The position numbers were made by a program, and so were the translations under genes. Positions 56,406 through 64,000 of a stretch of DNA of 64,000 nt are shown one piece after another; position 1 is the first letter of the stretch, and every line of letters starts with the position of its first letter. This DNA is from Burkholderia latens. Lineage in GTDB: Bacteria > Pseudomonadota > Gammaproteobacteria > Burkholderiales > Burkholderiaceae. The stretch is taken from positions 1 through 64,000 of the forward strand of contig NZ_CABVPL010000005.1 of the NCBI RefSeq assembly GCF_902499045.1. The letters run 5' to 3'. The notes beneath the pieces are model-generated. The model searched no databases, was not told the origin of the DNA, and saw only the letters and a program-made list of their open reading frames with translations.

Positions 56406-56597
56406 TCACCCGTCGCGTTTCGGCCCAGGATTGAGCATCACGACGAAGGCCGCCACACCAAGGATCAACGCGATCGCACCACCATGCAGCGCGGTCGATT
56501 CGTCGAACAGCAGCCCGGTCACGACGGCCATCATCCCCGCGAGCGATACGAATACGGCGATCGCCGCGACGACGATCCTCGATTGTCGACGTATCAT
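56406..56597 (-). CDS. Small two-span membrane protein
   Basis: 63 residues with two hydrophobic helices (IVVAAIAVFVSLAGMMAVVTG and GGAIALILGVAAFVVML) separated by a short loop, and a charged tail. Not recognised. It starts 14 bp after the UspA stop on the same strand and is probably in the same transcript. The start is uncertain (ATG 56648 also in frame). Confidence 0.55.
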   Translation of the reverse strand: MIRRQSRIVVAAIAVFVSLAGMMAVVTGLLFDESTALHGGAIALILGVAAFVVMLNPGPKRDG

Positions 56598-56610
56598 CGT
56601 GCGCGCCGCG

Positions 56611-57087
56611 TCAGGCCGCCGCGGATGCCGGCACGGCGGCATCGTCACCGCGAATCAGCAGCACCGGGCAGGTCGATCCACGCATGAAACGCTCGGCAAC
56701 GCTGCCGAGCAGCACGCGCTGGATCCCGCGCCGCCCGTGCGTGCCTACCACCGCGAGATCGATTTCGCGCTCCTTGACGTAGCGCTGCAGGCGTTCGGCG
56801 ATGTCCTCGCCGATGCTCTCGGTGTCGACGAGTTCGCCTTCGCCTTGCGCGCCGGCCAGCGCGATGGCCCGTTCGGCGTCGAGCAGCACCTTGCGGCCGT
56901 CGTCGCGGATTTCGTCGACCAGTGCGGCCGGGTCGAAACGGCCCGCATACGTAAACAGCACCGACTTGTCGACCACATACACCGCGCTGACGTGCGCGCC
57001 GAATGCGAGCGCGACCTTCAATGCCTCGTCGAGCGCCTGCTTCGACGACGCGCTGCCGTCGACGGCCACCATGATCTTCTCGTACAT
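56611..57087 (-). CDS. Universal stress protein (UspA family)
   Basis: A 158-residue single-domain Usp. It begins MYEKIMVAVDGSASSKQALD; the ATP-binding motif G-x2-G-x9-G-S is visible in GTHGRRGIQRVLLGSVAE. The protein is therefore of the ATP-binding type. Usp proteins are induced by starvation or stress and have broad protective roles. GAGG precedes the ATG. Confidence 0.92.
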   Translation of the reverse strand: MYEKIMVAVDGSASSKQALDEALKVALAFGAHVSAVYVVDKSVLFTYAGRFDPAALVDEIRDDGRKVLLDAERAIALAGAQGEGELVDTESIGEDIAERLQRYVKEREIDLAVVGTHGRRGIQRVLLGSVAERFMRGSTCPVLLIRGDDAAVPASAAA

Positions 57088-57356
57088 GTGAACCTCGCTG
57101 GGGTGAGCGGCCGCACGCGGTAGCGCGCGCGGCCATGTCACCATCATCGGCAGATGGCGCACCTGCAAGCTTGACGGCGGTCAAGGTTCGCCGGAAACCG
57201 GCGGTGCGGCAAAGCGCCGCGCGGCGCAGCCGAAGCCGCGCGCGCCCGGCACCGGACGCGACCCGAGCGCGCGACCCGCCGAAGGCGCTATCATCAGATT
57301 GACGACCTTCGTCCGGCCCCTTTTTTTGCCGGCTCACTTTCACTTCGCTAACCGAC

Positions 57357-58118
57357 ATGACAACGACTACCGAACGCGTGGACGGCGCCGCCCAGCATCT
57401 CGTCGCCGCCCGCCATGCCGGCGTGCCCGGCCCGCTGCTGCCCGACGCCTTCCGCCCCGAGAGCGTCGATACCGCGCTGGCGATCCAGCATCGCGTCGCC
57501 GACCTGCTCGGCGAGACCATCGGCGGATGGAAATGCGCGCTGCCGCCGCCCGATCGCGTGATCGTCGCGCCGATCTTCGCGTCGACGATCCGCGAAGCCG
57601 ATGCGCCGTATCGCGTCGTCGGCGGCCCGATCGTACGGATCGAGCCGGAGATTGCGTTCGTGCTCGATCGCGACCTGCCCGCCCGCGCGCAGCCGTACGG
57701 CGACGACGACGTGCGCGGCGCGATCCGCGAAGTGCGCATCGTGCTCGAGGTGCTCGGTTGCCGCTATGCGGAGCCGGCGCGCGCGTCGAAGTTCGAACTG
57801 CTCGCCGACGGGCAGTTCAACCAGGGGCTGTGCGTCGGCCCCGTCGTGCCCGACGGCTTGGACGTGCCGCTCGAAACGCTCGCGCTGTCGTTCGACGGTG
57901 CGCTGAATCGCACGATCGACGGCCGCCATCCGGACGGCGATCCGCTCAAGCCGCTCGTGTGGCTCGTGAATTTCCTCGCATCGCGCGACGACGGCGTGCG
58001 CGCCGGCCAGATCGTGACGACGGGCTCGTACGCGGGCGCGATCGAGGTGCCGCTCGGCGATGCGCTGACGGTGCGCTTCGGCGAACTCGGCAGTCTGTCG
58101 GTGACGCTGACGGCGTGA
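57357..58118 (+). CDS. 2-keto-4-pentenoate hydratase-like protein (FAH superfamily)
   Basis: A 253-residue protein related to MhpD/DmpE hydratases and 4-oxalocrotonate decarboxylases. The core has IQHRVADLLGETIGGWKCAL, RIEPEIAFVLDRDLP (metal-binding Glu pair) and PLVWLVNFLASRDDGVRAGQIVTTGSY. These enzymes act in meta-cleavage of aromatics, but no other pathway gene is adjacent. Start follows directly from codon bias; Shine-Dalgarno unclear. Confidence 0.85.
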   Translation: MTTTTERVDGAAQHLVAARHAGVPGPLLPDAFRPESVDTALAIQHRVADLLGETIGGWKCALPPPDRVIVAPIFASTIREADAPYRVVGGPIVRIEPEIAFVLDRDLPARAQPYGDDDVRGAIREVRIVLEVLGCRYAEPARASKFELLADGQFNQGLCVGPVVPDGLDVPLETLALSFDGALNRTIDGRHPDGDPLKPLVWLVNFLASRDDGVRAGQIVTTGSYAGAIEVPLGDALTVRFGELGSLSVTLTA

Positions 58119-58262
58119 CGTTCGGCTGCGGACGGCGCGTATCGCCGTCCGCGCGCAACGTTGCGTCGGCAGCGCAACCACCATCGCGCCCGGCAGGTTC
58201 CGCGTGATACCGTTGCACATAGCCCGTCACGCGCGCAACCCGCGTTCACTCCGTCATTCGCC

Positions 58263-59678
58263 ATGCCGCCGACACCGTTGCCCGCCCTGCTGGACGAAGT
58301 CCTGCGCAGCGTCCACCGCCGCTTCCGGTTGCCGCCGCTCGTGCGTGCGACGTCGCTGACCGACGCCGCGAATCCGGCCACCGTCATCGCAATCGTGATC
58401 GAGGAAGCGCGCCGGATGAAGGCGGAAGGCCGCACGTCCGGCCCGGCGCTGCAACACCGTTTCGTCAACGCGCTCGCGCGGATGATCGGCGACGCCATGA
58501 ACACGCAGTCCGGCGACCCGGCGTTTCAGGCCGCGGTGCTTCGGCATCGCGCGGCGACCGTGCGCGAATACGCGTCGCTCGCCGCGCATGCCGAGCAGGA
58601 TCGCCGCACGCTGCGCTCGGCGATCAACACGATCGCGCATCCGGCGAGGCTCGAACGCCACGCGCAAGCCTGGCAACGCGAGCCGCTCGCGCGGCTGCAT
58701 GCAGCGGCGGCGCGCGCCGCGTGGGACGACGTCGATGCGACACTGCGGCACCTGCTCGCGCAACCGGAGATGGCCACCGACACCGCATTCGAACAGGACA
58801 TCGTCAAACTCAAGGACAGCGCCGCGCTCGCCCGGCTGCTGCGCACCGACGCGCTGTCGCCGGATCCGGACGTCCGGCAGTACCGCACGCTGTGGGGGCG
58901 CCAGGGTCCGCTCGTCGGCAGTGCGCTGGCCGTCGCGCAAGGCGTCACGTCGCAACAGCGCGGCGCGGCCGTCGAGGCGCTGGCCGCGCAGGCGCTCCAC
59001 GCATTGGCCGCGCAACTCGATGCGCGCGATCCGCACCGCACGTATCGCGTGGTCACGTCGATGCGCGTGCCCGCAGCGATCCCCGGCAAGCACGACCGCG
59101 CGAAAACCGAATGGGACGCGGTGCTGCTCGACCGCGCGCGCGGCGACGATCCGTCGGCCGCGTGGCACGTCCGGTTTCTCGTCGAGGCAAAGGCGTCCGC
59201 CGATGCCGCGACGACCGATTTGCCGCGCCTGCTGCGCGGCTTGCATCTGCTCGCGCAAGCCGATCCACACACCGTCTATGCGTTCGACGCGCGCGAAGGC
59301 GCGGTGCGCCTGCACGGCGCGTCGCTGCATGCGCTGACGACCGACGACGCGGCACTGCAACGCGAAGTGCTGTATTGCTGCGATGCATCGGCCGATCCGG
59401 CGCCGCGCCTGCTGGGCGCCGCCAGTCGCATGCAACTGCTGTCCGCTCCGGCGAGCCTCGACTACGCAAGCGCGCTGGCCCGGCACCAGGATGCCGATCC
59501 GCACGGCCTCGACGTCGTCTGGCACGCGCTGCTCGAACTGCCGTCATGGCACGCGGTGCTGCATCAATACGAGTCGCTACGGCAGGTGCGGGCATTGATG
59601 GTCGGTGTCGACGATCTGATGGCCGCGATCGAAGGCGATGTTGACGACGCAGACGACAGCGCAGCCAACGACGCGTGA
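58263..59678 (+). CDS. Hypothetical protein with possible PD-(D/E)XK nuclease-like motif
   Basis: A 471-residue soluble protein, not recognised as a named family. The middle has QQRGAAVEALAAQAL (possible core helix Glu), then TEWDAVLLDR and about 15 residues on VRFLVEAKAS, which fits the Asp ... Glu-x-Lys core of PD-(D/E)XK enzymes. The N-terminal half is helical. The C-terminus is acidic (EGDVDDADDSAANDA). No partner gene is close enough to call an operon. If a nuclease it might act on DNA repair or defence; this is inference from motif shape only. Confidence 0.7.
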   Translation: MPPTPLPALLDEVLRSVHRRFRLPPLVRATSLTDAANPATVIAIVIEEARRMKAEGRTSGPALQHRFVNALARMIGDAMNTQSGDPAFQAAVLRHRAATVREYASLAAHAEQDRRTLRSAINTIAHPARLERHAQAWQREPLARLHAAAARAAWDDVDATLRHLLAQPEMATDTAFEQDIVKLKDSAALARLLRTDALSPDPDVRQYRTLWGRQGPLVGSALAVAQGVTSQQRGAAVEALAAQALHALAAQLDARDPHRTYRVVTSMRVPAAIPGKHDRAKTEWDAVLLDRARGDDPSAAWHVRFLVEAKASADAATTDLPRLLRGLHLLAQADPHTVYAFDAREGAVRLHGASLHALTTDDAALQREVLYCCDASADPAPRLLGAASRMQLLSAPASLDYASALARHQDADPHGLDVVWHALLELPSWHAVLHQYESLRQVRALMVGVDDLMAAIEGDVDDADDSAANDA

Positions 59679-60031
59679 TGCGCATAGGCCGACCGCATGA
59701 GCGGGCTGCCACGTCGATTCGCCACGCGCGGCCCGTTCGGTTGTCGAGCACGCCGAACGGCGGCGGCGGCGCCCAACCGGCCCATCGCCCGCCGTCTCCC
59801 CACTGCTCGTTCGCGTCCGCGCCGACCGGCCGCAGCACCGGCGCGGCCGCACATGCAAGCGTTCTCTTCGGCGCATGACCGACTGCGGCGTCGAACGGCG
59901 ACGCTCGACGCGACGGGCCGTGCCGTGCCGTGGATACCGGCCACCCTCGCGGCGCGTGAGGTACGATACGCGCCAGGGCGAAATGCCCGCTGAGAGACCG
60001 GGCCGCCGCGGCCCACACCAACAGAACAAAA
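59679..60031. other. Intergenic region, 353 bp
   Basis: Before the secreted helical-repeat gene. GCTGAGAGAC near 59990 recalls the THI-box CTGAGA, but the rest of a TPP riboswitch is absent. Nothing else is supported. Confidence 0.4.
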
Positions 60032-62203
60032 ATGCCAAGAAACCCGACACTGCACCGAAACGTGCTCGCCGCGCTGGCGGCGAGCGTCCTTTGCGTCCCC
60101 GCCGCTCACGCCAGCTCGGACGACACCTGCAACGTGCCGCCGACGCTCCGGCAGAGTACGTACTCGTGCGGCAACGTGCCGATGCTGAGCCCCGCGAACG
60201 ACACGCGCATCAACGCGATGCTGATGATGGTCGACAGCGGCAAGGTCGCTCAGGTATTTCCGGACCCGAAGACCATCCCGGCGAAAGAGCGGATCGACCG
60301 GATCATCGTGCCGTTCCCGATGGATTTTTCCGGGTGGATCGATATCGGCCAGAAAGCGCCCGACGTGACCGACGGTGCGCCGGGCACCGATGCCGCGTCG
60401 AACCGGTACGCCGACGGCGAAAGCAGCATCTGCCGCAGCATGGCGTCGGGCGCCGGCGCATTCAATGACGCACTGGCCGGTGCCGCGGGCCTTCCCGCCG
60501 ACGAAGCCGCGCGCCTGCGCACGGCGCGCGCCGACATCGCGCAGAAGACCTGTGCCGCGGGCGGCGCGAGCGGTGCATGGACGCGGCCGCCCGTGAAGTC
60601 GCCGCTCGGCCAGCAGTTCGTCACGTACCTCGACGGCACGAATGCGTTCTACCGCGCCGACTTCTTCACCGCGACGCGGGCGTTCGCGAGCGCATCGCAC
60701 AGCGCTAACCCGTGGCTGAAGGAAACCGGCCTCTACATGGCCGGGCGCGCGCAACTGAACGCCGCGCAGGCCAACGCGTTCGATCACGACAGTCCGACGC
60801 CGTCGCGCGCGCGCGTGACGAAGGTATCGCTCGATGCCGCGGACACCGTGTTTCGCACCTACCTGAAGGTGTATCCGCACGGGCGCTATGCGGTTTCCGC
60901 GGCGGGGCTGTTGCGGCGCGTCGCATGGCTCGGCGGAAACGTGTCGCAGCGGGCCGACCTTTACGGACACGCGCTCGCGCGCTGGTCCCCGGCGACGTCC
61001 AACGTGCCGCTGATCCAGCTGGCGAACGAACTCGACAGCAAGCTGCTGTTCGGGTCGGAACTCGATGCGCGCCAGATCCAGTCGCCCACCGTGCTCGCAA
61101 CCGTCGACCTGCTGCGCATGCGTACGTCGGGCAGCGGCGATGCGAGCCGCGACAAGCCGCTCACGCTGGACGAACTGCAAGCGCAGAAATCCCGCTTCGC
61201 GAACGCGCCCGCGTTGTACGACTACCTGCTCGCGACCTGGTACGTCCAGATCGGGCACAAGCCCGATGCCGCGCTCGCGTTGCTGCCGCAAACGCCCGCG
61301 GCGCCGCTCGACTACTTCGGCCTGAGCCAGCAGGCGCTGCGCGCGTTCGCGCTCGAGGATAGCGGCCAGAGCGACGCCGCGCGCCGGCTGTGGCGCGACC
61401 TGATCCCGCTCGCGAAATTCCGCTTCCAGCGCGAAGCGCTGGAGCTCGCGCTCGCGATCAACCTCGAGCAGGCCGGGCTCGTCGACGACGTGTTCGCCGA
61501 CGATTCTCCCGTGCAAAACCTCGCGATACGTGCCGTGCTGCTGCAGCGCACGGCCGGTGCCGACCTGCTGCGCACGCAGGCGCAGAATCCGGCGAACGGC
61601 GGCGCACTGCGCGACACCGCGCTGTACACGCTGCTGTACAAGGAGCTCACGCGCTCGCACTACGCCGACTTCATCGCCGATACCGCGCTCGTGTCCGGCG
61701 CGCCGGCGGCGCCGTTGAAACCGTTCATCGCAGCCGGCGCGCGGAACGAAGCCGGTTACGTGTGCCCGTCCGCACGCGACATCGCCGCGGCGCTGCAGCA
61801 GAATCCCGGCGATGCGAAAGGACTGAACTGCCTCGCCGATTTCGTGCGCCTGCATCCGCCCGCGGCCGACCTCGAAGGCGCCCCGGTACCGCCGTGGATG
61901 CGCAACGCATCGGCGGCGGCCGCCACGCGCGTGCCGCCGACGCTCGGTGGCGCACCGTCGCAGTTCGGCGGCAAGCCGTACGAGCGGATGTCGAGCTACA
62001 TGACCGTGATGGCCGATGCGCAGGCGGACCCGAACGACCGCGCGTACGCGCTGTACCGCGCGATCAAATGTTATGAGCCGTCCGGCTATAGCGAATGCGG
62101 CGGCAAGGACGTGCCGAAGAACACGCGCAAGCGCTGGTTCGACACGCTGAAGACCGCCTATCCAGGCAGCCCGTGGGCGCAGAAGCTGCGCTACTACTGG
62201 TGA
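60032..62203 (+). CDS. Large secreted helical-repeat protein
   Basis: A 723-residue protein with a Sec signal (VLAALAASVLCVPAAHA). The mature chain is mostly amphipathic helices resembling TPR/YfiO-like repeats, for example NPWLKETGLYMAGRAQLNAA and VFRTYLKVYPHGRYAVSAAG, with many Ala and Leu. It is not lipidated by lipobox rules. Such proteins bind others in the periplasm or serve in envelope assembly. It is followed 7 bp later by a DUF3142 protein, a probable partner. Confidence 0.72.
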   Translation: MPRNPTLHRNVLAALAASVLCVPAAHASSDDTCNVPPTLRQSTYSCGNVPMLSPANDTRINAMLMMVDSGKVAQVFPDPKTIPAKERIDRIIVPFPMDFSGWIDIGQKAPDVTDGAPGTDAASNRYADGESSICRSMASGAGAFNDALAGAAGLPADEAARLRTARADIAQKTCAAGGASGAWTRPPVKSPLGQQFVTYLDGTNAFYRADFFTATRAFASASHSANPWLKETGLYMAGRAQLNAAQANAFDHDSPTPSRARVTKVSLDAADTVFRTYLKVYPHGRYAVSAAGLLRRVAWLGGNVSQRADLYGHALARWSPATSNVPLIQLANELDSKLLFGSELDARQIQSPTVLATVDLLRMRTSGSGDASRDKPLTLDELQAQKSRFANAPALYDYLLATWYVQIGHKPDAALALLPQTPAAPLDYFGLSQQALRAFALEDSGQSDAARRLWRDLIPLAKFRFQREALELALAINLEQAGLVDDVFADDSPVQNLAIRAVLLQRTAGADLLRTQAQNPANGGALRDTALYTLLYKELTRSHYADFIADTALVSGAPAAPLKPFIAAGARNEAGYVCPSARDIAAALQQNPGDAKGLNCLADFVRLHPPAADLEGAPVPPWMRNASAAAATRVPPTLGGAPSQFGGKPYERMSSYMTVMADAQADPNDRAYALYRAIKCYEPSGYSECGGKDVPKNTRKRWFDTLKTAYPGSPWAQKLRYYW

Positions 62204-62210
62204 GCGCCGC

Positions 62211-62918
62211 GTGAAGCGCGTCGCGTGTATCGCGCTGCTGCTGGCGGGCCGCGTCGCGCTGGCCGGCACCGTCGATGCGGCGCGATACGACGCGTTCTGG
62301 CTGTGGGCAGGCGTGAAGCCGCAGCCGGTCGTCAGCGATGCGCGTACCGTCTACGTACTGCAGGGGCAGATCGAAGCATCGCCGCGCGACGAATCGCTGG
62401 TACGCGTGATCGCGCAGGGCGTCGCGCTGCCGCCTGCGCCGAACGCACGCGTGTGGCTCGTCTATCGTGCACATACGCTGCACTGGACGCCGCGCGTCAC
62501 GCAGATCATGCTCGCGCAGCTCGAGCGCTGGCGCGCGTCGGGCCGCACCATCGCGGGCATCCAGATCGACTTCGACGCGCGCACGCGCCACCTGCAGGAT
62601 TACGTGGCGTTTCTGCGGACGCTGCGTGAAACGCTGCCCGCCGATTGCCGGCTGAGCATCACGGGGCTGCTCGACTGGAGCAGCCGGATCGACGCCGACC
62701 AGGTCAACCAGGTCCGAGAAATCGTCGACGAAGTGGTCGTGCAGACCTACCAGGGGCGCCGCACGATTCCCGACTATGCGGCCTATCTGCCACGCGTCGC
62801 GCGGCTGCGACTGCCGTTTCGCATCGGCGTGATCCAGGGCGGCGAGTGGGACGCGCCGCCGTACCTGGCCGCAAATCCGTGGTTCCGCGGCTATGTCGTG
62901 TTCCTGCGCAACGGTTAG
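62211..62918 (+). CDS. DUF3142-domain secreted protein
   Basis: A 235-residue protein with a short signal (KRVACIALLLAGRVALAGT). The main segment fits DUF3142: YDAFWLWAGVKPQPVV, a central IAGIQIDFDARTRHLQDYVA with two Asp as in a TIM-barrel glycosidase active site, and VDEVVVQTYQGRRTIPDYAAYLPR. Substrate unknown; a sugar or polysaccharide is possible. The start overlaps nothing and is 7 bp from the helical-repeat gene stop. Confidence 0.82.
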   Translation: MKRVACIALLLAGRVALAGTVDAARYDAFWLWAGVKPQPVVSDARTVYVLQGQIEASPRDESLVRVIAQGVALPPAPNARVWLVYRAHTLHWTPRVTQIMLAQLERWRASGRTIAGIQIDFDARTRHLQDYVAFLRTLRETLPADCRLSITGLLDWSSRIDADQVNQVREIVDEVVVQTYQGRRTIPDYAAYLPRVARLRLPFRIGVIQGGEWDAPPYLAANPWFRGYVVFLRNG

Positions 62919-63018
62919 CGGCGGCGACGCGGCAATCTCGTGCCGCCCGCGCAATGGCGACGCAGCCGGCCGAAGCCCGCATGCGCCGCCACGTTACACC
63001 GTCACGCCATTTACGCGC

Positions 63019-63855
63019 TTACGCCTGCACGAACGCGAGCAGGTCCGCGTTCAGCACGTCCGCATTGACCGTCAGCATCCCGTGCGAAAAGCCCGGATAC
63101 GTCTTCAGCGTGCCGTTCTTCAGCAGCTTGATCGACTTCAGCGCCGAATCCGCGATCGGCACGATCTGGTCGTCCTCGCCGTGCAGCACGAGCGTCGGCA
63201 CCGAAATCGAGCGGAGGTCTTCGGTCTGGTCCGTTTCCGAGAACGCCTTGATGCCTTCGTAGTGCGCCTTCGCGCTGCCGATCATCCCTTGACGCCACCA
63301 GTTCTGGATCACGCCCTGATGCACGACCGCGCCGGGACGGTTGAAGCCGTAGAACGGGCCGGACGGCACGTCGAGGAAGAACTGCGCGCGATTGTCGGCG
63401 AGCGCCTTGCGGAATCCGTCGAACACGTCGAGCGGCAGGCCTTCCGGATTCGCGTCCGTCTTCAGCATCAGCGGCGGCACCGCGCTGACCAGCACGGCCT
63501 TCGCGACGCGGCCGGCCGGCTCGCCGTGCCGGGCCACGTAGCGCGCGACTTCGCCGCCGCCGGTCGAATGGCCGACATGGACCGCATTGCGCAGGTCGAG
63601 CGCCTCCGCCACCGCGAACGCATCGGCCGCGTAGTGATCCATGTCATGACCGTCGGACACCTGCGCCGACCGGCCGTGGCCGCGGCGATCGTGCGCGATC
63701 ACGCGATAGCCTTTCTGGACGAAGAACAGCAGTTGGGCGTCCCAGTCGTCGGCAGACAGCGGCCAGCCGTGGTGGAACATGATCGGCTGCGCATCCTTCG
63801 GGCCCCAATCCTTGTAGAAGATGTCGACGTTGTCCTTCGTGGTGATGTACGGCAT
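63019..63855 (-). CDS. Alpha/beta hydrolase (cofactor-free haloperoxidase/arylesterase type)
   Basis: A 278-residue alpha/beta hydrolase. Motifs: oxyanion FHHGWPLSADDWDAQ, nucleophile elbow GHSTGGGE (catalytic Ser), acid in LHGEDDQIVP, and catalytic His in GFSHGM. This is the non-haem chloroperoxidase/esterase group that forms peracids from acetate and H2O2. AAGGAG precedes the ATG. It is monocistronic and ends 100 bp after the DUF3142 gene, convergent. Confidence 0.9.
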   Translation of the reverse strand: MPYITTKDNVDIFYKDWGPKDAQPIMFHHGWPLSADDWDAQLLFFVQKGYRVIAHDRRGHGRSAQVSDGHDMDHYAADAFAVAEALDLRNAVHVGHSTGGGEVARYVARHGEPAGRVAKAVLVSAVPPLMLKTDANPEGLPLDVFDGFRKALADNRAQFFLDVPSGPFYGFNRPGAVVHQGVIQNWWRQGMIGSAKAHYEGIKAFSETDQTEDLRSISVPTLVLHGEDDQIVPIADSALKSIKLLKNGTLKTYPGFSHGMLTVNADVLNADLLAFVQA

Positions 63856-64000
63856 GGCGGTAGGCTCCTTCCGGGTAGGTGAACATCGCGTGCCGGCCGG
63901 CGGCGCGGGGGCGCCGGCGACGAACTGCGGCGCGGTGGCACACCGCGTGTAGACGCAGCACCCTTCGTTGTAGCGGAAATCCAGGTCCGTGTCATGAAGC

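Noticed and set aside
59950-60031. CTGAGAGAC before the secreted helical-repeat gene, recalling a TPP riboswitch
   Set aside because: The second conserved part (CTGATCTGG ... GCGTAGGGA-like) is absent and the downstream gene has no link to thiamine.

Overview
The window is high-GC (roughly two thirds G+C), densely coded DNA with strong GC3 codon bias. It carries a set of genes typical of Burkholderia: cyanide-insensitive type bd oxidase, a YdeP-type molybdoenzyme, an encapsulin with DyP peroxidase, a ClpK-type ATPase, several MocR regulators, and a DUF3701-type integrase. I infer Burkholderia sensu stricto, probably the cepacia complex. The mixture of core genes (acnB, trpS, moa/moe) and accessory genes does not settle which replicon this is. 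There are no rRNA or tRNA genes, no CRISPR array and no insertion sequence that I can recognise.

Layout. 1-6.5 kb (minus strand): a run of envelope-type genes (BON-domain protein, ABC exporter fused to a receiver domain, small unknown, SDR, HAD bisphosphatase, glycosyltransferase 9 cut by the window edge). 6.8-12.8 kb: acidic small protein, PAS hybrid histidine kinase, Cys-rich copper-binding protein, zinc alcohol dehydrogenase, a small gene with an in-frame stop, and a Rieske/FAD reductase. 13-16 kb: MocR regulator copy A, PsiE, and a LysR remnant. 16.1-21.9 kb: DyP peroxidase with an encapsulin targeting peptide, the encapsulin shell, a small partner, and a ClpK-like disaggregase followed by two hairpins. 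22-26.2 kb: YdeP-like molybdopterin oxidoreductase, a small membrane protein, and trpS preceded by a 16-residue Trp-Trp leader peptide and a mutually exclusive hairpin set (a transcription attenuator).

26.4-31.8 kb: Bcr/CflA drug exporter; an AroE-like dehydrogenase plus MHS transporter behind a palindrome matching the PcaR-type operator; a J-domain protein; a VOC protein. 31.8-40.1 kb: bestrophin, cioB-cioA, then the divergent molybdenum-cofactor set fdhD-moeA-moaA-moaE-moaD, which would serve the YdeP-like enzyme. 40.2-46.8 kb: GT87 mannosyltransferase-like protein, acnB with a clear sigma-70 promoter, and a TetR/MFS pair with matching operators. 46.9-53.1 kb: MocR copy B (474 codons, nearly identical to copy A through about 1.25 kb), then another MocR regulator divergent from a DadA-like oxidase and a LivJ-type binding protein. 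53.1-64 kb: secreted unknown, a TfoX-like pseudogene, lone tyrosine recombinase, UspA, hydratase-like FAH enzyme, a probable PD-(D/E)XK protein, a secreted helical-repeat protein paired with a DUF3142 protein, and a haloperoxidase-type hydrolase.

The most interesting signals are the trpS attenuator with an apparently leaderless leader peptide, the ABC exporter-receiver fusion, the homogenised MocR pair 34 kb apart in direct orientation, the PcaR-like operator, the encapsulin operon with an extra small gene, and several small gene remnants whose lesions can be read directly from the sequence.
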